From: Purshia tridentata
Lineage: Eukaryota; Streptophyta; Magnoliopsida; Rosales; Rosaceae
DNA: 25,194 nt
Reading direction: 5' to 3'
Assembly (NCBI GenBank): GCA_003254885.1
Contig: QANT01008075.1
Coordinates: 1-25,194 of the forward strand
Made by a program: the position numbers and the translations under genes. The notes below the pieces were generated by a model that searched no databases, was not told the origin of the DNA, and saw only the letters and a list, made by a program, of their open reading frames with translations. Shown in pieces: positions 1 through 10,527 of this stretch. Within the stretch, counting starts at the first letter, position 1. Every line of letters starts with the position of its first letter.

Positions 1-121
1 GTGGAGCATACTACATTATGACACAACAGTTTGATCTAGTATTGGCTAGATGTGTGGACTCTAATATAAGGTTTTTGAAATTTGAGTCGTTTACTGTAGA
101 AAGTCTTGTTTATGAGAATAC

Positions 122-464
122 AGGGGCTGTTTGGATATGGGAGATTTGAATTTAGGGAGCTCAAATTCAAATCCACTTATTTAGATTCATTGGCAACAAC
201 TGCCGGCCAACTTTGGCGACTTTTTCGATCTCCCTCCTGCACTTTTTGGACCGTCCTCGGACCATTTTTCACGTCACCTCTTATATTTTATTCTTAATTA
301 TACATTTTAAAATTTTAAATTGTCAAAAAAAATTAAAACTGAAATTACTCAATGAAATTCTCGTTTTTAAAATTTGTATCCAAATAATAGAATTTTAAAT
401 TTAGAGATTTTAAATACATAAATTTTAAATGCATGAATTTGAAATCCAAATCCAAACAAGCCCT
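122..464. mobile_element. MITE-like element with imperfect 19-bp terminal inverted repeats
   Basis: The left end (122-140) begins AGGGGCTGTTTGGATATGG. The right end (446-464), read on the minus strand, begins AGGGCTTGTTTGGATTTGG. These match over 19 bp with three differences. The interior is about 340 bp, AT-rich on the right and GC-richer around 195-265, with no meaningful coding capacity. Size, terminal repeats and lack of coding fit a non-autonomous DNA transposon. I could not identify a clean target-site duplication, so the superfamily is not assigned. Confidence 0.55.
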
Positions 465-1250
465 AAATTGTTAGGAAACCGATTTCAAAGTATAATTAAC
501 CTTCTTATATATCCGAACATTAAATGACCATCAAGGTAATACAGTTAAATGTGCATTTCATTAAACACTTAACATTCAATATGAACTGTCAAGCACACAA
601 ATAAAAAATTTGGTTCAAGAATTGAAAACACAAACTTACTTAAAGTTTGCTTCATTAACTCAGTCTAGTGACCACCAATGGAAGTTACAATTACCTTAAA
701 AAATGGAAACTGAAACATAAGAACAGAAACTGAAAGTGCCAATTAGTTATTCAAAGAATTAATTGAGGTGAGCACTGAGATGCCTCCAGGTGACATGAAA
801 GGTTCAAACAATATGCATACAAGATTTAGTGCTCAGGGATTAGTTGTTGTATTATGTTGTGGCTGTGGAATTTTAGTAGACTTATTTTTTGTTTATTATG
901 TTTACTCATCAATTATTTAGTGGAGTAAGAAAAAAAATGGGACTACATAATCTTGTAACATAAGGTGGATTTTCTAAACTCACTACCCAGCCTAGCTTGT
1001 TGCAAACAATTGGTCTGGAATACTCATTCTTTACCAACACCTACCACATTTGTTTTCTCCTTTTGTGACCTTGGTAAATAGCCCTCCCAATGATTGATAA
1101 GCAAGTTCCCAAAGTAGATTTTGTCACTTTGTTGGGCTAAGAGGTTCAGGACTTAGAACTACAAGTACTGTTTTTGTCATGCACTGAGAAAAAGATGGTG
1201 TAAACGTACCTGATTGTACATATGTGAGTACATGAAGAAGATTGGTTTGG

Positions 1251-1258
1251 TATAAAAG
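1251..1258 (+). promoter_or_regulatory. Possible TATA box for NSP1-like gene
   Basis: TATAAAAG lies 565 bp before the NSP1 start codon. If used, it implies a leader of more than 500 nt or a spliced leader; the acceptor-like TGCAG ending at 1746 would suit the latter. Motif only, no transcript evidence. Confidence 0.3.
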
Positions 1259-1815
1259 TGAGGCATAGCTGCAAAAGTTCTTTAATTGGTCCTCTTGTGC
1301 CTAAGAAGATCATCATACCACAATAACATTGTCATACAAATTTATAGAATTTAAAAAGAAAAAGGTCCACTTGGTTAGAGTCTCTCCAACAGCACGAAGC
1401 AGTAGCTAGCAAACAAAGACTTTGAATTTTTTTTAATTCATTGAAGCAGAATCTGCCGTTTGGAGACCATTCAAACTCAGCCTATCACAATTTTTAAAGA
1501 AGTTCCTCTCTCTCTCTCTCCCTAATCTTAATTTGTGGATCTCTAATAGCATGACAAACCAAGGAATAAGTTAACCGCTCAAGCACACAAGGGATACAAA
1601 AAGNAAAGTTAAAAATCCCTAATAAAACATCACATCTTCCAAATTAACAGCACACCAACATTAAGAAAATGCTTTCATTTGTCTCTTTCAAAAACCACTA
1701 TTGCCTCTGTGCATTAATTTAACACTTTCAGATAACAATTTCTGCAGGTTGCTCTATCCCTTTTGTTTCCTCTTCTTTTCTTTCTCAAACAAACACATTT
1801 TGTGTCCACACCAAA

Positions 1816-3471
1816 ATGACCACTGGAGAACCAGAGCCAAACCCTAACTCAGATCATATCTTGGACTGGCTTGAAGATTCAGTCACTTTCTTTCCATCTT
1901 TCTTGGATGATCCTTACAATTCAGGTGATATCAATGGTTATCAATGGTGGGATGAGAGTCAGGATCTGATTCATGCTAACACCACTTCTCTCAATAGCCC
2001 CACTAGCATTGCTATTGCTACCAACACAAGGCCTACAAACCCCACCAATTTGAATCAGCAGTCGCCATCTGATTCATCCAAGAAACGAAAAGTCCCCGAT
2101 GACCCGGATACCAAAACATCCCAAAGCCACCACATTGACCGGAAAAATCCCGTTCGCCCGGCGATCAATCAGACTGCCAATGGGGACGGAGGAGCTGAAG
2201 AAGTGGTGCCAGTTAAGAAACCAAATGGGAACAAGAAAGGCACAGCCAAGACTACAGGGAATAACTGTAATAACGGTAATAGCAAGGAAGGAAGGTGGGC
2301 AGAGCAGTTGCTCAACCCTTGTGCACTAGCCATCACAAGTGGGAATCTGACACGAGTACAACACCTCCTGTATGTTCTCCACGAGCTCGCCTCCCTCACC
2401 GGCGATGCCAACCACCGGCTGGCGGATCATGGCCTCCGAGCCCTGACTCACCACTTGTCCTTCTCTGCTCCCAATGGCTCTGCCTCAGCAGGACCTGTAA
2501 CTTTCTCTTCCACAGAACCAAGGTTTTTCCAAAACTCTCTGCTCAAATTCAATGAGGTCAGTCCATGGTTTGCTTTTCCAAATAACATTGCAAACTCTTC
2601 GATACTCCAACTTCTTTCTGAGGAACCTGATCGCACAAGAAACCTTCACATTATTGATGTTGGGGTTTCTCATGGTATGCAATGGCCAACTCTGCTTGAG
2701 GCCTTGTCTCGCCGGCCAGGTGGCCCTCCCCCACTGGTCAGAATCACAGTTATTGCTGCTGCTGCTGCCATTAAAAATGACCAAAAGACAGAGACCCCAT
2801 TTTCAATAGGCCCTCCTGGTTACAATTTCTCTAAACTTCTTAATTTTGCCAAGTCGATGAACATCAATTTACAGATCAACCGCCTTGATAATCAACCACT
2901 ACAAACTCTGAATGCTCAAGCCATCGACACCCTTGGTGACGAAACACTGATTGTCTGCCTGCAATTTAGGCTACACCACCTGAACCACAACCTGCCGGAT
3001 GAAAGAACTGAATTCTTGAAACTACTGAGAAACATGGAGCCAAAGGGGGTGATCCTCAGCGAGAACAACATGGAATGCAGCTGTAGCAATTGTGGGGATT
3101 TCGCCACAGGGTTCTCGAGGCAAGTGGAGTACTTGTGGAGGTTTCTGGACTCAACAAGCTCGGCATTCAAAGGACGAGAGAGCGATGAGAGGAGAGTGAT
3201 GGAAGGAGAGGCTGCAAAGGCGCTTACTAACCGGGGTGAGATGAATGAAGGGAAGGAGAAATGGTGCGAGAGAATGAAGGGGGCAGGGTTTGTGGGGGAG
3301 ACATTCGGAGAGGATGCCATTGATGGGGGTAGAGCCTTGTTGAGAAAGTATGATAGCAATTGGGAGATGAGAGTGGATGAAAAAGATGGGTGTGCAGGGT
3401 TATGGTGGAAGGGGCAGCCTGTTTCTTTTTGTTCATTGTGGAAGATGGATATGAAAGCAAGTGCCAAGTAA
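1816..3471 (+). CDS. NSP1: GRAS-family transcription factor, NSP1 (Nodulation Signaling Pathway 1)-like
   Basis: Single-exon gene of 551 aa. NSP1 is a nuclear GRAS protein that acts with NSP2. In legumes it drives nodulation genes; more widely it controls strigolactone biosynthesis and arbuscular-mycorrhizal responses. The N-terminus carries the NSP1-type block SDHILDWLEDSVTFFPSFLD (residues 12-31). This is followed by a low-complexity Asn/Thr/Ser/Pro-rich region and a basic KKRK at 89-92 that could serve nuclear import. The GRAS domain starts near residue 160 (RWAEQLLNPCA, first leucine-rich region). The VHIID block reads LHIIDVGVSHGMQWPTLLEA (277-296) and the C-terminal SAW block ends GLWWKGQPVSFCSLWK (528-543). 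Length is close to known NSP1 proteins (about 540-560 aa), so it looks complete. The ATG at 1816 starts the conserved N-terminus and follows a pyrimidine-rich leader. Presence does not imply that the plant nodulates, since many non-nodulating mycorrhizal plants keep NSP1. Confidence 0.93.
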   Translation: MTTGEPEPNPNSDHILDWLEDSVTFFPSFLDDPYNSGDINGYQWWDESQDLIHANTTSLNSPTSIAIATNTRPTNPTNLNQQSPSDSSKKRKVPDDPDTKTSQSHHIDRKNPVRPAINQTANGDGGAEEVVPVKKPNGNKKGTAKTTGNNCNNGNSKEGRWAEQLLNPCALAITSGNLTRVQHLLYVLHELASLTGDANHRLADHGLRALTHHLSFSAPNGSASAGPVTFSSTEPRFFQNSLLKFNEVSPWFAFPNNIANSSILQLLSEEPDRTRNLHIIDVGVSHGMQWPTLLEALSRRPGGPPPLVRITVIAAAAAIKNDQKTETPFSIGPPGYNFSKLLNFAKSMNINLQINRLDNQPLQTLNAQAIDTLGDETLIVCLQFRLHHLNHNLPDERTEFLKLLRNMEPKGVILSENNMECSCSNCGDFATGFSRQVEYLWRFLDSTSSAFKGRESDERRVMEGEAAKALTNRGEMNEGKEKWCERMKGAGFVGETFGEDAIDGGRALLRKYDSNWEMRVDEKDGCAGLWWKGQPVSFCSLWKMDMKASAK

Positions 3472-4037
3472 CAGTTATAACAGTTATCAGTGTTGTCTCT
3501 CTTTCTCATATCTTAATTTTAAAGAGTATAAAGAGTAGTATATGTAAAACGCTGGTTTTCAGTCTAGTGTTGCTGCTATCTCCTTGATTTCATTAAACTG
3601 TTCTTTATATTTCGCCAACTCAACTATAAATAATTATTAACTTTTCCCTTATTGTCACTGCCAAGAACAAACCTATGGCCTTGTTTGATTGCTAGGATTA
3701 AGCAGCTTACTGGAATAATTCAAATGAGTGCGCTCTATTCTGGTCATGTACTCGTGTTTCATGGTTAACTATACTCAATTAAGCAAAGGAGTAACCAAAG
3801 CTTTTTACAGCATATTCACAAATGATTCACATAAGCTTCACAACAACATAGGAACTGAATCTACAAATTTTATATATACACAAAACATGTCTATTTACTT
3901 CGTGAGGGGAAAAAGATTACTAACTCCCTTCAACTCTAACACTAACAGGCAACCACTCCGAGTCAATCCAAGAATAGTTACTTCTGAACTTAACGTCAAA
4001 CCCCCTCACACAGTTTCCCAATGCTAGAAAACTGAGA
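3472..4037. other. Intergenic DNA between convergent NSP1-like and SPL2-like genes
   Basis: Holds the two facing 3' UTRs. A 9-bp tandem duplication (TAAAGAGTA twice) lies near 3520-3540. The stretch at 3676-3705 resembles a transposon terminus (TTGTTTGATTGCTAGGATTA), but no matching inverted end was found. The 99-residue frame at 3728-4027 has no recognisable domain and I treat it as non-coding. Confidence 0.6.
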
Positions 4038-6857
4038 TTAAGAATCATATATTCGGACTGAAGTCCGGATTTCCTGCCGACAAACAGGACACTTTGGTGC
4101 TACTTCCCGTTCAACTGATATGCTACAGGGTCGGCAGCAAACTAGATGCCCACAGGGAATGAATGCTGATCGCCTTCTCCTCATCAGACAGATGACACAC
4201 AACTGTCCATCTTGAACATCTCCTCTATCCTCCTCGTCTTCAAATTGAGATTCAGCATTGCTATCAGCTGCATGGCTTGACTGCTGTAGCCGCCTTTGTT
4301 GCCTCCACTCCTTCCATCTATTCCAATTCCTGAAACAATATTTGTTAATTAATTTATTGAAACTCATTTCTGATTGCAATCATCACCAAGGGTAATCCAT
4401 TTCACCTGTTACATTCTGGTGGGTAAGTATGAGATCCCATGCCAGAATGAGACAATTGTGTCTTGTGATACATGTCTCGACATTCTTGAATTTTTGTTTT
4501 ATTATATTACATATCTTTGAGGAATTTGTGTTTGTGTCACTTTAGGATAGGGAAAACAAAAGAGAGAAGAGGCAAAAAGAAAAAAGGACGCTATTATTTT
4601 CATGGGTTTGGAAACATGGAGAAAAGTGGTAATTTTTGCTTCTATGAGCCAACTTTCTCTCCAACTCTCACCTATTGTGCAGAGAGGTGGGAGGAAAATC
4701 TAGTGTTATTTTTGTCTTTTTTTCTTTTCTTTTCTATTTAGATATGAGAACAAAACAATGGAAATTAATTCAATAATTTCCTATTTCCACTGGGTAACCA
4801 AGCACTGGGTTAGGTTAAAAACAAGTCAAAGGAAACACAGTATAGTTCATGCAAGACATACAAGAGAAATGTCAAAAGAAACTGAAATTTAGGAATTCAA
4901 CATAACTATATGGAACCCATAGAAGGAACAGGAAATTCAACACATTATGAAATTTCAGTAGCATTATAAAAGGTTGTTCTTTGCACTAGCAGAGACAATT
5001 AATAGCTATCACAATTGAAGCAGAACAGAGTAAACAAATTAACATTTCAAGGGAAAGGCAAGGTGTACCTCGCAACAGCATAGCCGAGGACTCCAATTGA
5101 CATCGCACCCAGAACAGCCCCACTCCAGAATAGTATTTTTGTCCTCAATGCAAGATCTACAACCATATGATCCTTAGTCATCTCAGACCTGCAAAAGATA
5201 CAATATCAGTTAACAGACATCAAAGTATAAACAAGCTAAAAAAATCATTTTGGGCAGTCGAGCAATAAATAAATTCACCTTCCTACAAAAAGAACCAACT
5301 CTTCCGAAAAAAATTAACTTAAAAAGAACAAAAAGGCATTAATATAGAGCATAGAGCAATACATATTTCAAAGATGGCAACCCTCATCTACAAGTATAAC
5401 ACCTAATTAGTACATTTCAGAAAGTGTAAACCATAATTGGTCTATGCCAAAAAAGTTTTTAGGGTTTCGGTTGTTTTCCCATGTTTGTGCTTTGAGGGGT
5501 CTACGGTCACCAACAGGTGAATTGAAGTTAACCAAAGTCTCTGGTCTCTACTGAATTAGTATACCATATTTTTTGACAACCATAAACATGGAAGGTTAGC
5601 AGCATTGAAGTCAATCGACCTAATCATAAGTCCTAGACATGTTTAACATAAGAAAAAAAAGTCCTAGACATAGAAGAAAATATAGACAATACATTTTCCA
5701 CAATAAGAGTAATGACTTTTTCATATCCAACTAAAATACTGAAGAGAATGTTCTCTAGAAGAAACCCCCTTACAGAAAATACGGAAGATCCTTGCATGAC
5801 TTGATTTCCGGCATTCCATTCTTGAAACTGCAGTAACCAACAGCACTAATTTCCTTTCCCAATGGAAGGATCTTTTCTTCATCAAGCATACCAACCTTCA
5901 AAACCCGAAAACAAAATTGACATTACGAAGTAATAAAAGGGAGAAGCTAAAGAACACTAAAGCAACACTAAAAGCACACTGAGAGTCAAAAAATTGCAAA
6001 ACTCACTGGATATTCATGACCAAAAAATGCCTGCAAGAATGTATAGGGTGTAGCATTAATGGGCTGCAATTGATGGTAAACTGTTGTAAGAGGTAATGGG
6101 TGTCTTGAGCCATCCACGTTCACAACAACAAAGTCCGAAAACGGGGGCCAGCGACCACCATCAACAAGAATGAAAGGGACCTGCAGAAATCATTACGAAA
6201 TGAAAAAGATAAATAAAAAATACCCTTTTTCACAAATTTTATGCATAAAAACAATTAAATAACCATCAAAATTCTCAGAAAGCAATTTCATTACCGTTCT
6301 AAATGATGTCGATTCTTGCTCCCTCCAAGACCTCGCAAATATGGCTCTCAAATCCGAAGTCCAACCCAAAAAGCCCTTCCACTCGTTATATATACACTTC
6401 ACAAGGACAAATCAAAGTTTCAATTCAACCCTAAACACACAAAACAAACAATAAAAAACTGAATATCTTTGAGCAATGAAAGAAAACGAAAACGCACCGT
6501 TTGAGTTCTCTGAACGATGACGGCTCTGTCGTTTGTTTCCTGAGAGACAAGGACGCTGGGCTTGAGGCTCTTCCAGTTGCCGTCGAGGACGGACTTGGCT
6601 TCGACGGTGCCGCGCACGACCAAGAGCTTGCCATCGGACGGCTGATATTGGTCGGAGTTGTCGATGAGGATCGAGCGGAGGTCGGAGACTTTAACGGAGG
6701 GGGCTTTGGTGAGCTCTCGGAGGGCGGAGGAGGCGGAGGTGAACTTGAGGACGGAGCGCACGGCGGCGTAGGCTAAAGCTACGCCCAGAACGGCGCCGTC
6801 GAAGGAGAGGGCGAGCTGGGAGATGAGCGAGATTATGGCTTGGTCGTGGGACGACAT
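4038..6857 (-). CDS. SPL2: RING E3 ubiquitin ligase, SP1/MAPL family (SPL2-like)
   Basis: Six exons, all with GT-AG introns: 6857-6498, 6396-6295, 6180-6007, 5895-5774, 5188-5069 and 4329-4038. The product is 389 aa, close to Arabidopsis SPL2 (about 380 aa). Residues 17-34 are a first membrane segment. The GIDE-type intermembrane region spans about 75-250 and includes the conserved VQRTQTCIYNEWKGFLGW across the exon 1/2 junction. A second membrane segment lies at about 272-292. The C-terminal C3HC4 RING uses C337, C340, C352, H354, C358, C361, C373 and C376. Family members sit in the outer membrane of chloroplasts, mitochondria or peroxisomes with the RING facing the cytosol and ubiquitinate organelle proteins such as import components. 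The SPL2 assignment over SP1 or SPL1 rests on overall similarity as I recognise it. The ATG at 6857 opens the conserved frame. Confidence 0.88.
5628..5671 (-). repeat. Micro-insertion: 18 bp A-rich insert between 13-bp direct repeats (SPL2 intron 4)
   Basis: AAGTCCTAGACAT occurs perfectly at 5628-5640 and 5659-5671. Between them is an 18-bp insert, GTTTAACATAAGAAAAAA, which ends in a run of A. The arrangement resembles a tiny retroposon 3' end with a target-site duplication, or filler DNA from repair of a staggered break. It lies in the fourth intron of the E3 ligase gene and should not affect coding. Confidence 0.6.
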
Positions 6858-7614
6858 TGCGGTGGTTACATTCGGAGAGGCGCGTGAGAAGAGAGAGCGT
6901 GGCAGTTGTATTTGGCGGTAAGTGGCGGGTGGGGGTAGAGAGAGAGAGACTGAGTGAGTGCGAGAATTTAGGGGGAGAGTTCAAGAGTGTGAGAAACGAA
7001 AACAAAAGGGTGGGTGCTTAGTAGATTCGTTCAGAGACCATGGGTAATTTTGTAATCTTCTTTTATTTGGGCCTAATGGATGATACATTACAACGAGCAA
7101 GCCCATCAAGGGCCCGAAGTGTTTGGGCTCCTAGGCATTGGCCTTGTTGTTAGGCTCTTGATTTGATTTTTTTCTTATGTTGACTATGTGATTCTCCAAC
7201 ACTAAAATAGTGTTTGGTTCATTAGAATCTTCGTTCCATTCCATTGTTCAACACTAAATAAATTTCCTTTGTATTTTTTGGTTGACAAGGAAAATAAAGA
7301 CATTTCCCCAAAATAAAAAATGCCCCTAAAAACATAAATTTCATTCTTCCATACACCATTTCACTTCAATTACAACAACCAATGATAAGAAAAATGAAAA
7401 TATTATTAACACTTGCATTCCCTCTTGTATAAATGTGTCTTTCTCACAACACCCTAAATGATGCCAAAGCTGAAAGTTGTGCAACCGTTAGCTAAAAATA
7501 TGGTATTTGCTAAGAATTCATAAATCGAACAAATTTACAAACAACATATTCGAATTAAAAACTTGTAACCTGGCAAAGCAAACCATGTTTTAACCAAATC
7601 TAGAACATCTTTAA
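6858..7614. promoter_or_regulatory. SPL2-like gene 5' leader and promoter with TGGGCY (site II) motifs
   Basis: No gene. The minus-strand leader of the E3 ligase (6858 to about 7020) is rich in CT on that strand. Just upstream are TGGGCC at 7068-7073, AGCCCA (TGGGCT on the minus strand) at 7100-7105, a GGGCCC at 7110-7115, and TGGGCT at 7124-7129. Site II TGGGCY motifs are typical of TATA-less housekeeping promoters in plants, and no clear TATA box is visible. The rest, to 7614, is AT-rich and includes the 3' UTR of the neighbouring hydrolase. Confidence 0.5.
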
Positions 7615-9131
7615 TTAATAGGCTTCTGATTTAGCTTCCATGGCACTTGCAATACTGAAGGGGCAACCACCCAAAACAAATGATTTTATCAATTCATTGA
7701 TTGTATCCGGAGCATCGAAATTTGCTGCATGACCTGTGTCCTTGATTATCTCCAATCTTGATTTGGAGCCCAAGTGCCTGCAAAGCAAGAACGATGTTGA
7801 ATATATAGTAACCAAATATTGAAAACAAAATCAGAGTTTTATTTTATCTAAATGAATGACGTATATGTACCTTTGCAACTGGTAGGCCATGTCCAGTGGG
7901 AAGACTTGATCTTTGTCACCCCAAATTATTAGTGTTTCCTTCACACAATTAACCAAATCATCATTTAATAATTACAAAACCAAGAACTAATCTCCTATAT
8001 GGATATACAAAATTACTAAACACTTCAATTTTGGAGTAAACACTTTAGAGTAAGAAAATGAAGACTTATGTTACCTGAGTTAGAATAGGAAGGTTTGGAT
8101 CTGCTCTTTGGGCCAGCAAGTGTTCAAGTAGCTCTAATTTCTCCTTTCTGTAATCCTTATTTGCCTACAAATAACATTGACCAAATACAAACCCATAAGT
8201 TAACTAAAAAGAAAAATAAAGAATCTATGAATATTAAGAATAATTGTTCTAATGTGTATATATAAATTTTACAGATATCAACGGTTGACAGTCGTCTACC
8301 CACAAAAACCGAGTGGAAGCCAAAACTTTCAAAATAGATGTCATGTTCCTATTTGCATCTAATCGATGAGTTAATTAATATTTATGTGCCCCTCTCCCTA
8401 TACAACTATAATAATGATAACAACAAACTCACATCAATAAGCTTGCGAAGGACAAAGTCAGGCACCCACTTGAAAACATCATACTTATAAATTGATCGCT
8501 TCATCAACAGCCGTAGATCTTGTGGTCTTTTAGGCAACAAAACCTCCAAAGCATTCGCATTGACTCTCAACAGCTCATCTTTCTCATCATCATTCCACAC
8601 GACCCCACTACTCACAATAACAACCTTCTCCACCACACGTGGAAACATCTCCGCCATCTGATACGCCACGTACCCACCATAACTAAGCCCGTACACAGTG
8701 CACGGGTCCACACCCAATCTCCGCAACCCCTCCCCAACGCACTTGGCTTGAAACGAAACGGTCCGGTCGGGCCGGTTGGTGCGGGACTTCCCGAAAAACA
8801 ACAAATCGGGGACGTACAAGTTGAAGCTCCTGGAGAGGGGGCCCACGTGGCAGACGAATTGCCAGAGGGAATTGCCGCCGTAGCCGTGGACCAGGACCAG
8901 ACCGGGTTTGTCGAACCGCCGGTGGTTGGAGGTCCAGAAGTGGACCGTGGTTTGGTCGTCAATGTCGACCGTGCAAGGAGAAAGACCACAAAACCTGAAG
9001 TAGAATTCAACAAGTGTGTCTGGGATTCTGAAAAAGATTAAACCCCAGTTGGTTTTGAGCAGATAGTGAAAAATGGTGGATGTGGTTGAGAGGTAGAGGG
9101 TGATGAGGCTCCAAAACTTCTGGTAAGCCAT
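7615..9131 (-). CDS. Alpha/beta-hydrolase fold protein, upstream-tandem paralog A
   Basis: Four exons with GT-AG introns: 9131-8433, 8164-8075, 7938-7871 and 7777-7615, giving 339 aa. It belongs to a plant family of small serine hydrolases related to bacterial MhpC-type and monoacylglycerol-lipase-like enzymes; the substrate is not predictable. Visible motifs are the oxyanion loop HGYGGN (82-87), the nucleophile elbow GLSYGG with Ser150, an acid in WGDKDQVFP (Asp273 the likely triad residue) and the histidine in DTGHAANFDAP (His302), so the triad is complete. Residues 5-25 are hydrophobic and could anchor the protein to a membrane. The C-terminus is 15 residues longer than in the neighbouring paralog at 10528-12080 (PFSIASAMEAKSEAY). 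Exon phases are identical in the two genes, indicating tandem duplication. The start at 9131 is the only ATG that fits the conserved MAY(Q/P)KF N-terminus. Confidence 0.88.
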
Positions 9132-10527
9132 GGAAGAGATTAGAGAGAGGTTGGTGACTAAAATTACTCATCACCAGGTATACATATATATGGGATTTAC
9201 ATGTAAATATTATATGAATTATGAAGATGAAGTCGAGTGAAAGCTATATTATATATGTCAAGGTGCAAATTGCAATCACAATCTCACAGTCAACAGTCTT
9301 ATTAAATAAGATGCATACATGTTACTTAAGCATGTTTTGCAGTAGCTATTCAAAAATATTTTTTTTTTTTAAATAATGTTTAGTCCAATTTTCAACCAAG
9401 AAACAACATGCACGTACATTGCGTGGATTAGGAAGAATAAATATTTAAAACATGTTTACATTGCGTGTTGTTAACTTGTTACAAATAGTTAGAATTTGAA
9501 ATGATTATAAGAATTAATGTATAATGGATTTGAACAAAGTTAATTAATTCGTGAATCAAAAGCAGAAGAAGAATGAGAACAATAATTATACAACACTACA
9601 CTACACTACCATATATCACCAATTAAGCAAGGCATGATACGAAATTACGAAGCCTGATTTGTTTATATATTGCAACAGATTAAATGCAAAGACGGCAAAA
9701 CAAAGATTGTCCAAATTTTTGGGGCGAAGTGTAGAGGACTGAAAAAAGTAGTGCAAATTCAATGAAATAAAGATATTTCCAATATCTGAAATGAAAATGA
9801 CTCATATCAGTAGGCGGCAATGCCTTATTGCACAGCCTTAATTAGTGTAAATTAAGACTGACATTGTCAACAAAAACAACTTCTGGACTGGACACTGGAC
9901 ACAGGCAATTGTCATGGCATCATAGGCTTCATTATCTTGAATTCAATAATCAATTAATTAAGTTACCTAATAAGCTAATCTAATTATCTATATACATGTA
10001 CACAATTCTCCTTGTTGAATTTATTTTATAAAGACTTGTCGCCTTTCTAGTTTTCAACTAAGTCAGCCAGTTAGGTATGGACTGTATGGTTGTTGGGTAA
10101 GCACGACGTCATCCCAGGTTTAACTGCCCAACATATATCCAAAATTGCTAGCTAGGTCAGTCCATCAAACATTAATTACATGTTAATTAATAGTGGACAG
10201 AGACATATCCCTCTTACAATATTGTAAGGAAATTGGCCTCAGATTTGGACTAACTAAAATACAGTTGATCCCACTGTGATTTTTTCATGTTCTATATAAA
10301 TTCATCGACAAACAGATATATCCAAGGCATGCCTGGATGATGAGGGATGACCCATTAACCCTGTCTGTGTGTTTAATCATCATGTGCAATCTAAGTGAAG
10401 CCCAACAAAATATTGGCCGGGTTGCAATTTGAGAAACTATTAGGCTTTAGCCAAAGAATTTGGTTTCTCTCCTCATTCCATATAAGTCCAATGTTTGCAA
10501 ACTGCATATGTGAAGTTGATATCTGTT
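9132..10527. other. Intergenic DNA between tandem hydrolase genes
   Basis: No coding region is supported. A TATATATG-type motif lies about 50-60 bp upstream (minus strand) of the paralog A start codon, near 9184-9191, and could be its TATA box. A GACGTCAT element (bZIP C-box type) is at 10105-10112. The rest is AT-rich and includes the 3' UTR of paralog B. I found no remnant of a third hydrolase copy. Confidence 0.55.

Larger units (their letters stand above)
1..1815. other. Intergenic DNA upstream of NSP1-like gene
   Basis: No coding region is supported here; the short frames at 106-398 lie inside the inverted-repeat element at 122-464. The stretch contains that element, a TATAAAAG motif at 1251-1258, a CT-dinucleotide run near 1505-1520, an undetermined base (N) at 1604, and a pyrimidine-rich leader just before the NSP1 start codon. 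The sequence around 1736-1746 (pyrimidine-rich, ending TGCAG) looks like a 3' splice site, so part of this region may be a 5' UTR intron. That is an inference from motif appearance only. Confidence 0.6.

Noticed and set aside
1816..3471. Taking the NSP1-like gene as evidence of a nodulating legume
   Set aside because: NSP1 is retained in most mycorrhizal angiosperms; no other symbiosis gene is present in the window.
2916..3509. 197-residue minus-strand frame opposite the NSP1 3' half
   Set aside because: Antisense shadow of the GRAS domain with no recognisable features of its own.
4517..4741. 74-residue plus-strand frame in the last intron of the E3 ligase gene
   Set aside because: Low-complexity Lys- and Phe-rich composition from AT-rich intron sequence; no domain.
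7190..7480. Transposon-like start AGTGTTTGGTTCATTAG
   Set aside because: No matching inverted end or target duplication found in the surrounding sequence.
8520..9041. 173-residue plus-strand frame opposite hydrolase A exon 1
   Set aside because: Antisense shadow of a conserved coding exon; the minus-strand frame has the hydrolase motifs and proper splice sites.
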